Source: Aminiphilus circumscriptus DSM 16581
Lineage (GTDB): Bacteria; Synergistota; Synergistia; Synergistales; Aminiphilaceae
Reading direction: 5' to 3'
Length of the DNA: 64,000 nt
Assembly: GCF_000526375.1 (NCBI RefSeq)
Contig: NZ_JAFY01000002.1
Span: 1,116,001 to 1,180,000, forward strand
The notes beneath the pieces were generated by a model. The model searched no databases. It was given only the letters and a program-made list of their open reading frames with translations, and was not told the origin of the DNA. Both the position numbers and the translations under genes were made by a program. Positions 8,648-17,451 of this stretch are shown here, one piece after another (the first letter of the stretch is position 1; every line of letters starts with the position of its first letter).

Positions 8648-8670
8648 CGGCGGTGCGCGCAGCACCGCCG
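8648..8670 (-). terminator. hairpin downstream of the permease gene
   Basis: CGGCGGTGC (8648-8656) pairs perfectly with GCACCGCCG (8662-8670) across a 5-nt loop, 13 nt past the permease stop on the minus strand. There is no clear U run, so intrinsic termination is uncertain. Confidence 0.4.
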
Positions 8671-8682
8671 GTTCGGACGGTC

Positions 8683-9963
8683 TCACCGGATGGTTTGCGC
8701 CTCGGCAGGCGTTTTTAGGCGCCGTTCCGCGGCGACGGTGCCGAGAACGAGGAGCAGCACCACGAGAAGAACCCATTTGGGGGAGAAGGCGAAGATGGCG
8801 AAGAACGCTCCGGCGAGGAGCAGGGAGCAGACCTTCGCCGTCGGGGACGGGAGCAGTTTCGCCCCCGCGAGGACGGCGAGCCCGGCATTGCAGATCAAAA
8901 AGGCGTTGGCGACTTCCACCGCGCCTTCGAGGGAAAAGAATCCCTGCCCCTGTACAAAGAGGACGATGCCGTGACAGGCCGCGAGAAAGAGCACCGCCGA
9001 AGCGGGAGCACCCAGGGCGTTCTTTCGGGCGAAGAGGCGGGGAAGGTGCCCTTCCTCGCCCTGGGCAAGGAGCAGGCGCGCCACGCCTCCCACGAACATG
9101 ATGTAGGTGCAGCCGCAGAGAAGAAGCGCCAGGATGCCCAAAAGCGGCGCGGCGGCGGTGCCGAAGAGCGGCTCAAGGATGGCCGCCATGGTCAGGGGAG
9201 TTCCGGCATGCGGCGGGACCGCGAACTGAAGCGCTCCCACCGCCGTGCCGTAGATCACCGCCACCGCGAGGAAGGCGAGCGTCACCGCCCTCGGGACGGT
9301 GCGGCGGGGGGTTGCGATCTCCGGTGTGTAGTTGCCGAGGATCTCCCACCCGATGATGGCCCAGAAGAGAAGGAGCAGCAGCGATCCGAAGGACGACGGA
9401 TCGGCGGCGGCGGCCGCATTCAGTGTGCGTTCCAGGATCTGCGTGTCCGGGGCGGTGGCCAGGGCATAGGCGCCGCCGGTGACGAGGATTCCCGCGACGA
9501 AGGTGGACGCCCAGAAGGAAAGGCTTCCCACGAAGGAGATGTTGCAGAGCAGAACGCCCGCGCACAGGGCGAGGAGAAGCGCCGAAATCATTCCCGGGGC
9601 TCCCCAAAGGCCCGGGAGGATCGGTGCGAGATAGCGCTCCGCCGTGCGGAGCACCGCCGTCGGGCCGAAGCAGACGGCGATGGTGAGGAACCAGGCGCAG
9701 AGGTTTCGCAGGGGCATGCCGAAGGCCACCCGAACGGCTCCGACGAGGCCGTCGCTTCCGGGGTAGCGGATCGCCAGCGCTCCCGTGATCCAGGCGAAGA
9801 GCCCCATGAGAACCAGCGTGACCCCCCAGGCGAGAAGAGCCGGATCTCCCACCCGCTCCAGCGCCAGCGGAGGGAGCAGGATGATTCCCGATCCGAGCAC
9901 CGGACCCACGAGAAGCCCGCTCAGTGACAGCGCGTTCAGGCGCCGTGAGGATGTTTCCTTCAT
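8683..9963 (-). CDS. APC superfamily amino acid permease
   Basis: A 426-residue membrane protein with about 12 helices. The first helix carries GLLVGPVLGSGIILLPPLA, the unwound glycine motif that binds the substrate amino group in LeuT-fold APC transporters. FWAIIGWEILGNYTPEI matches the helix-6 region of the family. It should exchange or import amino acids across the inner membrane. The start ATG at 9963 has GGAGGT upstream and the promoter is visible at 10013-10041. It is divergent from a LysR gene, which probably controls it. Substrate specificity cannot be read from the sequence. Confidence 0.85.
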   Translation of the reverse strand: MKETSSRRLNALSLSGLLVGPVLGSGIILLPPLALERVGDPALLAWGVTLVLMGLFAWITGALAIRYPGSDGLVGAVRVAFGMPLRNLCAWFLTIAVCFGPTAVLRTAERYLAPILPGLWGAPGMISALLLALCAGVLLCNISFVGSLSFWASTFVAGILVTGGAYALATAPDTQILERTLNAAAAADPSSFGSLLLLLFWAIIGWEILGNYTPEIATPRRTVPRAVTLAFLAVAVIYGTAVGALQFAVPPHAGTPLTMAAILEPLFGTAAAPLLGILALLLCGCTYIMFVGGVARLLLAQGEEGHLPRLFARKNALGAPASAVLFLAACHGIVLFVQGQGFFSLEGAVEVANAFLICNAGLAVLAGAKLLPSPTAKVCSLLLAGAFFAIFAFSPKWVLLVVLLLVLGTVAAERRLKTPAEAQTIR

Positions 9964-9979
9964 GTCGGTCCACCTCCGA

Positions 9980-10017
9980 ATAGTGTGCGCTTCCCTCTTC
10001 GGAAGCGTTGTCACTAT
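9980..10017. promoter_or_regulatory. extended inverted repeat, candidate LysR operator
   Basis: Two nested arms are present: ATAGTG (9980-9985) with CACTAT (10012-10017), and CGCTTCC (9989-9995) with GGAAGCG (10001-10007). The outer right arm overlaps the permease -10 box. A third ATAGTG occurs at 10049-10054. Binding here would cover the permease promoter, as expected for control by the divergent LysR protein. Confidence 0.55.
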
Positions 10018-10041
10018 ACGGGATAGGGTTCGATTGGTAAA
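10013..10041 (-). promoter_or_regulatory. promoter of the APC permease gene
   Basis: On the minus strand, -35 TTTACC (plus 10036-10041) and -10 TATAGT (plus 10013-10018) are 17 nt apart, 4/6 and 5/6 matches to consensus. The start point would fall near 10006, about 40 nt before the ATG. Confidence 0.6.
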
Positions 10042-10221
10042 ATTGAACATAGTGATAAGAGCCATCGAAAAAATCGATGATTTGCCGGGTGCCGTCGAGG
10101 GTGGACCTTTTCGGGAGGGAAAGCTTTCCGCCCCGGACGGCGGGCCTCCGGAGTGTCTGCCTGGCGCCGGAGCGGGCGGAAATTTCCGGGAACGGGAGAC
10201 AGAAAGGACGGAGAAGCGGTC

Positions 10222-11115
10222 ATGGACACACGTTATGTCGCCACGTTTCGCAAGGTTGCTGCGCTGGGGGGGTTCACCCGTGCGGCGGAACAGCTCGGAT
10301 ACACCCAGTCCACCGTTTCCACCCAGATTCAGGCCCTGGAGGAAGAGGTCGGCCTGCCCCTCTTCGAGCGGTCCGGGCGCCGGGTGCTTCTCACCTCCGC
10401 GGGAAAACGTTTTCTGCGCTACGCCGAGGAAATGATGGCCCTGGAGGAACGCATTCGGAACATGGCCGGCGAGGAAGGAAAAATCCACGGAGAACTCGCC
10501 ATCGCCGCGGGAGAATCCGTCACGGTGTACCGGTTGAACGGTGTCCTGGAGACCTACCGGCGAAGCTTTCCTGGGGTTTCCCTGAGCCTCCGCAATTCCC
10601 AGTGTCCCATCATGATCGACTGGCTTCGCCGGGGCGAGACGGATCTGGTGGTGCTCATTTCCCAGCCCGTGCGGCTGCCCGACCTGGAGGTGGTCACCCT
10701 CGTGGAGGAACCCATGCTCTTCGTCGCCGCCGCGGGAACGGACGAGGACCTGCTGGAGCGCGCTCTGGCGGCACGGCGCCTCGATGCCTGCCTCATCGTC
10801 ACCGAGCAGGGGTGCAGTTATCGCCTTTTCATGGAGCATTTCTTCCGCGAGCGGGGCATTCTGCCGGACAAACAGATGGAATTCTGGAGCATGGAGGCCA
10901 TCAAGCGCTGCGTCGAGAGCGGCCTTGGAATTTCCTTTCTTCCCCGCATGGCCGTTCGGGAGGAACTTGCCTCGGGGCGCATGACGGCGCTCCGGTGCGA
11001 TGCCGAGCTGGAGCGTTTCGTCACCCAGATCGCCTGGCGGCGCAACGGGTGGATCTCTCCGGCGGCGAAGGAGTTCGCCCGCATCTGCATCGACGCCGCC
11101 CGGGAATGGCAGTGA
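10222..11115 (+). CDS. LysR family transcriptional regulator
   Basis: A 297-residue regulator. Residues 1-60 form the LysR winged helix (FTRAAEQLGYTQSTVSTQIQALEEEVGLPLFER is the recognition region). Residues 90-295 form the two-lobed periplasmic-binding-protein-like effector domain. The start ATG at 10222 matches the family start, which sits right before the first helix. An in-frame upstream extension is less likely. LysR proteins usually activate a divergent target gene on binding a small effector, which here points to the amino acid permease. The effector is unknown. Confidence 0.9.
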   Translation: MDTRYVATFRKVAALGGFTRAAEQLGYTQSTVSTQIQALEEEVGLPLFERSGRRVLLTSAGKRFLRYAEEMMALEERIRNMAGEEGKIHGELAIAAGESVTVYRLNGVLETYRRSFPGVSLSLRNSQCPIMIDWLRRGETDLVVLISQPVRLPDLEVVTLVEEPMLFVAAAGTDEDLLERALAARRLDACLIVTEQGCSYRLFMEHFFRERGILPDKQMEFWSMEAIKRCVESGLGISFLPRMAVREELASGRMTALRCDAELERFVTQIAWRRNGWISPAAKEFARICIDAAREWQ

Positions 11116-11234
11116 CGCCAAACGGGGGTGTTACGGAGCCGTAGGGCTTGCGTCTCTTATGGAAAGCGTATGGAGCAGGGGGCGGTTTGGATCACCGCCC
11201 AGGGAGAGCGAGGCTCTTGTCAAGGAGGAACGAC

Positions 11235-11885
11235 ATGGCTGTTTCGGTTCTGCTCGCGGATGATCATCCCCTCACTCGTTCCGGAATCGCCGCGTTCCTC
11301 CGGGAACAGGCTCCGGAACTGGAACTGGTCGGAGAGGCCGAGGATGGCGTCGAGGCGTGGCGCCTTCTCGTCGCCACCCGGCCCCAGATAGCGCTTCTGG
11401 ACATTCGCATGCCCGGGGAGGACGGCATCGCCCTGGCCCGAAAGCTTCGCGCCGAGGGAGTTCCCACCCGGGCGATCATGCTCACCGCCTACAACGCCCA
11501 GGGGTACGTGCTCGCGGCGCTCGCCGCAGGGGCAAAGGGGTTCGTGGTCAAGTCCTCGGCGGTGAGGGAACTGCAGCGGGCCATCGACGTGGTGATGAGC
11601 GGCGGCATGTACCTCGACTCCCAGATCTCCCATGTGGTGGGTGCGGAGAACGTGCTGGTGGAACCCCTCACGGAGCGGGAACGGGAGGTGCTGCTCCTCG
11701 CCTCCCGGGGACTCTCCATGAAAGAGACGGGAGCGGTGCTCCATATTGCGGAGCGCACCGTCCAGGCTCATCTCGGGTCCGCCTACGGCAAGCTCGGGGC
11801 GAAGAACAAGACCGAGGCGCTTCTTCTGGCGATCAAGCACGGCATGCTGCTTCTGGACGAGCTGCTGGAGGACGGGGAGCCGTGA
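11235..11885 (+). CDS. response regulator, NarL/FixJ type
   Basis: A 216-residue two-domain regulator. The receiver (1-120) has acidic D9-D10, phosphoacceptor D56 in ALLDIRMPG and the VVKSS lysine. The C-terminal LuxR-type HTH (about 145-205) carries LTEREREVLLLASRGLSMKE and TVQAHL. AAGGAGG precedes the ATG. Its stop codon overlaps the start of a histidine kinase gene, so the two form a cognate pair. The genes it controls cannot be named from this window. Confidence 0.93.
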   Translation: MAVSVLLADDHPLTRSGIAAFLREQAPELELVGEAEDGVEAWRLLVATRPQIALLDIRMPGEDGIALARKLRAEGVPTRAIMLTAYNAQGYVLAALAAGAKGFVVKSSAVRELQRAIDVVMSGGMYLDSQISHVVGAENVLVEPLTEREREVLLLASRGLSMKETGAVLHIAERTVQAHLGSAYGKLGAKNKTEALLLAIKHGMLLLDELLEDGEP

Positions 11886-13459
11886 GGCGGCACCTGCTCC
11901 TGATCCTTTCCTTCTGGGTGGCGCTTCCCATGTTCGTGGTCTTCGCCCTCTCGGGAATCGCCCTCATGCGGCAGAAGCAGGCCGTGGAGTCCCTCGCGGC
12001 GACCTACGCGGCGAATCTCGCGGAGAGCATCGCCGCCTCCTGGAAGGACAACCAGGCCGCTCTGCAGAACGGCTCGGGCAGGAGGGGGCACGCGGTCGGT
12101 CCCGGAACGGAATCGCCCCCGAGAGGCGAGTCGCCCCGCCCTCCCGAAATTTCCCCCGGCGGGGAGTCGTTCGTCCCGCCTCCGGAGTCGCATTCCTCCA
12201 TGCCCCTGCGCATGCGGGAGATGATGGAGCGGCGGCGGCAGGAGCGCCTTTTTGCCGAGGGGCCTCCCGTTCCCGGGTGGGTCGCCCTGACGACGGCGGA
12301 GGGGGGCTTTCTGCGGGGATCGCCCGGGGCCGCCGAGGCGTTTCCCGCCGTGGCGGAGCACCTCCGGTCGCTGCCGAAGGACCAGGTCACCTCTTCCGCC
12401 CCCGCCCGGATCCGGAGTCCCTTGGGGGAGCGGTTCACCGTCGCGTTTGCATCCCCGGAGGACGGGCGGTTCGTCATCGTGGTCGCCGTGTCGGTCCCTC
12501 GCATGCTCGGGCCTCTGGGGCACCAGGGGACGCTCTGGGCCGTGCTGGTGCTGGCCATGGCCGCGCTGGGGCTGGTGGCGGTGTGGTTTCAGTGGCGGTG
12601 GCTCGTCCTCCCTCTGCGCCGTCAGGCCGGAGAGGTGAAGGAACTGCGCTGGGGAGAGGAGCGGCTCGCCCCGCCCCGGGGCTTTCTTGTCGAGGAAATG
12701 CACGACCTCGGGGAGGCGCTTTCACTCCTCTCCGGCGCGGCGGTGGAAAAGGAGGAACTGCAGCACCGCTACGTGGGGGACATCCTCGCTGCCCAGGAGG
12801 AAGAGCGGAGCCGCATCGCCCGGGATCTCCACGACGGCCCCCTGCAGATCGTCTCCTCCCTGATCCAGCGGGTGCAGCTCGCCCGTCTCGCCGGGGGCGC
12901 CCGGAAGGTCGAGGCGCCCTTGGGGAACGATGCGTCCTCCGCGGATGCCCGGGAAGAGCATCTCGCCCGGGCCGAGGATGCCGCCGGCTTTGCCCTGGCG
13001 GAGCTGCGGGGGATCTGCGATGCCCTTTCCCCGCCCTGGATTGATCTTGGATTGCTTCAGGCCATGGAAGAACTGGGAAATCGTCTTGCCCGGAGCTTCG
13101 GCGTGACCGTGACGGTGACGGGCGAGGGGGGGCTCGACTGTTCGAGGGATCGCGTGCTCGCCCTCTTCCGGATCTTTCAGGAGGGGGTGGCCAATGCGGT
13201 GCGCCATGGCGGCGCGACGCACCTGCGGCTGCACCTCGTGGGCACGGAGGATGGAGTCTGTTTCGAGCTGCGGGACGACGGTTCGGGTGTTCCCGGCGGC
13301 CTCGATCCGGAAAAACTTCGCGCCGCGGGGCATCGTGGGGTGGTGGGCATGATGGAGCGGGTCGCTTTCTTCGGCGGCACTTTTTCCCTTGCCGCCGCTC
13401 CCGAGGGCGGAAGCGTCCTGCAGGTTCTTCTTCCCGGAGGGAACGGGGGGAGGATCTAG
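11882..13459 (+). CDS. sensor histidine kinase, NarX/DegS (HisKA_3) type
   Basis: A 525-residue kinase starting with GTG at 11882, overlapping the response regulator stop as GTGA. A membrane helix (about 5-28) precedes a roughly 170-residue extracytoplasmic region with a Pro/Gly/Ser-rich, probably disordered stretch (about 62-105). A second helix (about 215-235) leads to a HisKA_3 domain with phosphoacceptor H317 in RIARDLHDGPLQ. A C-terminal HATPase contains FQEGVANAVRHGG and the DDGSG box. It should phosphorylate the adjacent NarL-type regulator. No known ligand-binding fold is recognisable outside the membrane, so the signal is unknown. Confidence 0.9.
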   Translation: MRRHLLLILSFWVALPMFVVFALSGIALMRQKQAVESLAATYAANLAESIAASWKDNQAALQNGSGRRGHAVGPGTESPPRGESPRPPEISPGGESFVPPPESHSSMPLRMREMMERRRQERLFAEGPPVPGWVALTTAEGGFLRGSPGAAEAFPAVAEHLRSLPKDQVTSSAPARIRSPLGERFTVAFASPEDGRFVIVVAVSVPRMLGPLGHQGTLWAVLVLAMAALGLVAVWFQWRWLVLPLRRQAGEVKELRWGEERLAPPRGFLVEEMHDLGEALSLLSGAAVEKEELQHRYVGDILAAQEEERSRIARDLHDGPLQIVSSLIQRVQLARLAGGARKVEAPLGNDASSADAREEHLARAEDAAGFALAELRGICDALSPPWIDLGLLQAMEELGNRLARSFGVTVTVTGEGGLDCSRDRVLALFRIFQEGVANAVRHGGATHLRLHLVGTEDGVCFELRDDGSGVPGGLDPEKLRAAGHRGVVGMMERVAFFGGTFSLAAAPEGGSVLQVLLPGGNGGRI

Positions 13460-13761
13460 CGGAAAGGGGATGGGCTGGGCGCTCCTCGGAGCACCTCTTT
13501 GTTTCCGGGACACGTCCCGGAAGTGCAAAAGCAAGGTCCTTGCGCCGTCTCCTTGCGTGAGTCCGGGGTTTCTTTTCTCTCCGGGGAACGTGGAAAGCGC
13601 GGTCTCCCCTCACTCCGACAGAATCCGGAAAAAGTTTTCCCCCCGGAGGAGGGATGCGACGCGGGGCACCGGTGCCGGACGGATTTTCGGCGGTTGCCCC
13701 TGTCTGTGCGAAGGTCTCCGAGGGAACGGGGTGGGGTTTTCTGTTTCGGAAAGGCTTTCCG
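13460..13761. other. convergent intergenic region without a recognisable gene
   Basis: This 302-bp gap lies between the 3' ends of the kinase and the HD-GYP gene. Short inverted repeats are present (for example TCCGGGA/TCCCGGA near 13506), but none has a terminator-like T run. I see no supported gene. Confidence 0.4.
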
Positions 13762-14925
13762 TCAGGGAAGGGGGATCTTTCCCAGATCACCCAGAATGGA
13801 GACGATCCGGGGGGCCGCTCGGTCGCTCAGATCGAGCACGGAGGTGGTTATCTGCATTCCCGCCGTGTCGTGCCAGCTCGTCTCCGAAACGAGCACCCGG
13901 GGACGTATCAGATCGCGTCCCGCGGAGGCGAGGACGATGCCGACCCGCCCGTCGGAGAGTTCCACCACCGAGCCGGGAGGAAAGAGACCGATGGCGGCGA
14001 GCAGCGTCTGGACGATGTGCGGATCGAAATGGTCCCCCGCGTGGTCCACGAGGAGATTCAGCGCCTGGCGTTTTGCGGAAGGCTCTTTGTAGACTCGTTT
14101 GGAGGTGAGGGCGTCGAAGACGTCCGCCACTGCGCCGACCCTTCCGAGAAGAGGGATCTCACTGCCGCTGAGGCGGTCGGGATAGCCGCCTCCCTGCCAG
14201 CGTTCGTGGTGGGAACGGATGACACTCAGGATGAGGGGATCCGTCACGCCACCTCGTTGGGCCAGTTCCTCTCCCCAGAGGGCGTGATTCCGCATGATGG
14301 AGAACTCTCGGTCGTCCAGTTTGGCGGGCTTGTTCAGGATCTCCAGGGGGACCCTCGCCTTGCCAAGATCGTGAAGAAGCCCTCCCGTTGTGGCTGCTTC
14401 CACCAGGTCCGTCCGGTCGGGAAAGAGCCTGGAGGCGAGAAAGCCCGTGAGAAGCGCCACGTTGAGGGAGTGCACGTAAGTGTACTCGTCGGCGTCCCGT
14501 ACCGCCGCGAGGGAAAAAAGAATCTGGGGCGTCCGGGAGAGTTCCCGGGCGAGAAGGCGTCCCGTAGCGGCGAGGTCCGTGAGATCCTCCTCGGCCCCTC
14601 CGGTCTCGTACATGCGTTCGAAGACCTCGCCGATCTGGCGCACGGTCTTCATCGCAAGTTCCGGATCCACTCTGGCTACGGGAATCTCACCTTGGCGGAG
14701 CAGATTCTCCAGCTCCTCCACGGAGATGGAGAGTTCCTCCCGAACGAGGAGTGTGTCCACGCCCTGTCGCAGCAGGTTTTCCGAGACCGCCGCCGCATCC
14801 CCGTTCCAGGGATAGACCGATCCTCTCGGAAGAAGGAGGGCTCCGTCCTTTCCCACCACGTCCTCGGCGAGAATTCCCTTGCATTGATGCATGTTCGAGA
14901 CAGCAACGCGTCGCACCACGTACAC
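13762..14925 (-). CDS. HD-GYP domain protein, probable c-di-GMP phosphodiesterase
   Basis: A 387-residue cytoplasmic protein with an N-terminal region of unknown fold (1-130) and an HD-GYP domain (about 140-330). The metal-binding motifs are HSLNVALL, GLLHDLGKARVP, MRNHALWGEEL and HHERWQGGGYPDRLSG. The last keeps HHE and GYP, with GGGYP replacing the more usual DGSGYP. HD-GYP enzymes linearise c-di-GMP. The start is uncertain: GTG at 14925 is preferred because GGGGGAG lies upstream and the promoter at 14995-15024 excludes longer versions. An ATG at 14892 is the alternative. Confidence 0.85.
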   Translation of the reverse strand: MYVVRRVAVSNMHQCKGILAEDVVGKDGALLLPRGSVYPWNGDAAAVSENLLRQGVDTLLVREELSISVEELENLLRQGEIPVARVDPELAMKTVRQIGEVFERMYETGGAEEDLTDLAATGRLLARELSRTPQILFSLAAVRDADEYTYVHSLNVALLTGFLASRLFPDRTDLVEAATTGGLLHDLGKARVPLEILNKPAKLDDREFSIMRNHALWGEELAQRGGVTDPLILSVIRSHHERWQGGGYPDRLSGSEIPLLGRVGAVADVFDALTSKRVYKEPSAKRQALNLLVDHAGDHFDPHIVQTLLAAIGLFPPGSVVELSDGRVGIVLASAGRDLIRPRVLVSETSWHDTAGMQITTSVLDLSDRAAPRIVSILGDLGKIPLP

Positions 14926-14994
14926 CGGGACACTCCCCCTCTTCCCGAAGCGTTTCTTCAATTCATGTCGAGCGGAGAATCTTTTTTGAACACC

Positions 14995-15024
14995 ATTGTA
15001 AAGATTTTGCTTTTTTTCTGCCAG
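14995..15024 (-). promoter_or_regulatory. promoter of the HD-GYP gene
   Basis: On the minus strand, CTGGCA (plus 15019-15024, 4/6) and TACAAT (plus 14995-15000, 5/6) are 18 nt apart, about 65 nt upstream of the preferred GTG start. Confidence 0.5.
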
Positions 15025-15137
15025 AGCAGGAATGCTCTTTGAACAGGGGCCTTTTTGCCCAGTTGGAAGCGGTGTCTTTTGTCGGTCGTGTCGTGGTGTT
15101 CCGAAAGAGGCGGGGCGTCGGGGTTTCTTTGCCGTAT

Positions 15138-15224
15138 GCGTCACGTGGTGAAAAGGCTGTCATGGCGAGCGGCGACCAGATGTGTGCGTCACATTGTGCA
15201 AAAAGGTTTTCATGGTGTTCGGCG
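15138..15224. repeat. pair of imperfect direct repeats upstream of the 5'-nucleotidase gene
   Basis: Units at 15138-15174 and 15186-15224 share GCGTCAC, GTG, AAAAGG, TCATGG and CGGCG in the same order. Each contains a small dyad (TCAC-GTG-GTGA and CAC-ATT-GTG). They lie about 165-250 bp before the -10 at 15385 and could be regulator sites. The rest of 14926-15537 shows only promoters. Confidence 0.45.
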
Positions 15225-15384
15225 GGAGTCTGCGGCGATGAGCCGCACTTTTCCAGGAGTGCCTTTTTGTGTTCGAGTGACAGATTTCTGTCGGGGGGCG
15301 GATGCCCGCGGCGTTTCTTTTGCGGCGCAGGGTATTCGTGGGGCGGATTTCCGGAATCCGCGGCGGGTGATGCGCCTCTTCGTT

Positions 15385-15390
15385 TATAAT
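15385..15390 (+). promoter_or_regulatory. -10 box for the 5'-nucleotidase gene
   Basis: A perfect TATAAT lies 148 bp before the ATG. No good -35 is seen at 16-18 nt, so an activator may be needed. Confidence 0.45.
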
Positions 15391-15537
15391 GGAATGCAAC
15401 AGCGCGGCGCGGCGGCATGTTCCCCCGAAAGGCGAGGGGCACGGTGCGCCGAAGCAATTCTGCGGTGGGGGTGCGGACTCCCTCCCGCGGGAAAGGAAAT
15501 GTCCCCTCGCCCATTCGACATGAAGGAGGAGTGCGGT

Positions 15538-17205
15538 ATGGCACGGAACACTCGGAAAGAGCAGTCGGGAACGGGCGCGTGCGTTTCCGCGGAAAATGCG
15601 GCGCGCAGGGCGAAAGCGCCAGGAGATCGGGTGTGGGGGATCTGGCTTGCGGCGGTCTTTCTCTTCGTCCTGTTGTGGGGAAGTGGCGCCGACGCGGCCC
15701 GGCTCACCATTCTCCACGTGAACGACACGCACGGGCACTCCTGGCCCTTCAATGCCGGGGGCGCGCCCGACGTGGGGGGCTTCGCACCCATGGCCACGCT
15801 GGTGAAGGCCATCCGGGCCGAAGTCGAAGCCGCGGGAGGCCACGTGCTCTTTCTCCACGCCGGGGACATCAATACGGGCGTGCCGGAATCGGACATTCAG
15901 TCCGCCATTCCGGACATCGTGGCGCTCAACATGCTCGGCCTGGACGCAGTCACCCTCGGCAATCACGAGTTCGACAATGCCAGAGACACGCTCTACCGGC
16001 AGCGGCGTTTCGCCCGCTTTCCCTTTCTTGCCTCGAACATCGTGAGCGGCGACGAACTCCCCTTCGATGCACCTCTGATCAGGGAGTTCGGCGACGTGAC
16101 CGTTGCGGTGTACGGTCTCACCACCGAATCCACACCCATTGCCACCGATCCGGAGAACACGAAGGGGCTTGTCTTCCGGAACGCCGTCGAGGTCTCCCGG
16201 GCGCTCGTGCCTCTTCTGGCGAAGAGCGCGGACGTGGTGGTTGCCCTGACCCACCTGGGATGGCCCGCCGGCGCCGAGGACGAGGGGATCACCACATCGA
16301 AAGCCCTCGCCGAGGCAAAGGTCCCCGGCCTCGACGTGATCGTGGACGGGCACTCCCACACCCTTTTCGACGACCTGCAGCGCGTGGGCGATGCCATCGT
16401 CGTGCAGGCGGGAGCCTACGGGGAATATCTCGGGCGTCTGGATCTGGAGGTGGAGCAGGGCCGGATCGTCGCCGCGACGTGGAAGGCGCTTCCCATCAAC
16501 GTGAAGAAGGAGATCGGAAAGGACGCGGCGGGGAAGGCTGTCTACGGGCTCGTGGGGGATTCCGTTCCCGCCGATCCGGAGGTCGCCACGGCGCTGGACT
16601 ATTTCGCCGAGGTCGGCTCCGAGGGGCTCGACAGAAAAGTGGGCGAGACGAAGATCCTGCTCGACGGCGAGCGCGACCATGTGCGGAGCGGCGAGACGAA
16701 CCTCTCGCACCTCCTCACCGACGCCATGCGCTGGAAGACCAACGCCAGTGTGGCCTTTCTCAACGGAGGCGGCATCCGCGCCTCCATCCCCGAAGGGGAC
16801 ATCTCCTACCGAAGTGTGCTCACGGTGCTTCCCTTCGGGAACACCCTCTACGCGCTCGATCTTTCCGGCGAGGATCTGCAACGTTTTCTGGACGCCGCCG
16901 CAAAGGTCTCCGCGGGCAAGGGCGGCTTCCCGCATTTTTCCGGCCTGACCGCCACCTTCGCGGACGGAACGGCCAGGGACATTCTCGTGGACGGAAAGCC
17001 CCTCGACAAGGCGAAGCAGTACCGCCTCGTCACCCTGAGCTTCCTGGCGAACGGCGGGGACGGTTATTCGGTGCTCAGGGAAATCAAGGACGCGGTGGGG
17101 CGTGGCTACGACACGGGATACACGGACGCGGACGTTTTCGTGGACTACCTGAGCTACCTGGGCGTCGTGGAGAAGACGGCGGAGGAGCCGCGCATCCGCC
17201 GGTAA
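15538..17205 (+). CDS. secreted 5'-nucleotidase / UshA-type metallophosphoesterase
   Basis: A 555-residue protein with a long positively charged N-terminus and one hydrophobic segment (about 33-55, WGIWLAAVFLFVLLWGSGADA). It is exported by Sec and either cleaved or anchored. The N-terminal calcineurin-like domain has all metal motifs: ILHVNDTHGH, HAGDINTG, LGNHEFDN and VDGHSHTLF. The C-terminal 5'-nucleotidase domain has NGGGIRASIPEGDISY and a late NGGDGY. Such enzymes remove phosphate from nucleotides or UDP-sugars in the periplasm. The start ATG has GGAGGAG 6 nt upstream. A hairpin terminator follows at 17278. Confidence 0.9.
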   Translation: MARNTRKEQSGTGACVSAENAARRAKAPGDRVWGIWLAAVFLFVLLWGSGADAARLTILHVNDTHGHSWPFNAGGAPDVGGFAPMATLVKAIRAEVEAAGGHVLFLHAGDINTGVPESDIQSAIPDIVALNMLGLDAVTLGNHEFDNARDTLYRQRRFARFPFLASNIVSGDELPFDAPLIREFGDVTVAVYGLTTESTPIATDPENTKGLVFRNAVEVSRALVPLLAKSADVVVALTHLGWPAGAEDEGITTSKALAEAKVPGLDVIVDGHSHTLFDDLQRVGDAIVVQAGAYGEYLGRLDLEVEQGRIVAATWKALPINVKKEIGKDAAGKAVYGLVGDSVPADPEVATALDYFAEVGSEGLDRKVGETKILLDGERDHVRSGETNLSHLLTDAMRWKTNASVAFLNGGGIRASIPEGDISYRSVLTVLPFGNTLYALDLSGEDLQRFLDAAAKVSAGKGGFPHFSGLTATFADGTARDILVDGKPLDKAKQYRLVTLSFLANGGDGYSVLREIKDAVGRGYDTGYTDADVFVDYLSYLGVVEKTAEEPRIRR

Positions 17206-17277
17206 AAACGAGCGTGCCGACGCTTCCTTTGGAAGGATGCCGCAGGGACTTCGAAGCCTTTTGCTCCTTGGAGTCTT

Positions 17278-17318
17278 CACTTGAGAGGAACGGTGGCAAG
17301 AAGCGTTCCTCTCAAGTG
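17278..17318 (+). terminator. hairpin after the 5'-nucleotidase gene
   Basis: A perfect 15-bp stem (CACTTGAGAGGAACG, 17278-17292, with 17304-17318) and an 11-nt loop, 72 nt after the stop codon. The T run is weak. Confidence 0.65.
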
Positions 17319-17451
17319 TCGCGGAACGTGATGATCAAAAGAGAGTTTCTGTAGTTTCTCCCATGCGAACCTTTGTATCTCCTCTATAGAATACGTATGC
17401 TTTCCGAGGCGTTCTCTTCTGAAGAAGCGCGATTTTTGAGGAGGTGAGAGG

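Noticed and set aside
13460-13761. Terminator between the kinase and HD-GYP genes
   Set aside because: Short inverted repeats exist, but none has enough stem length with a U run to be called.
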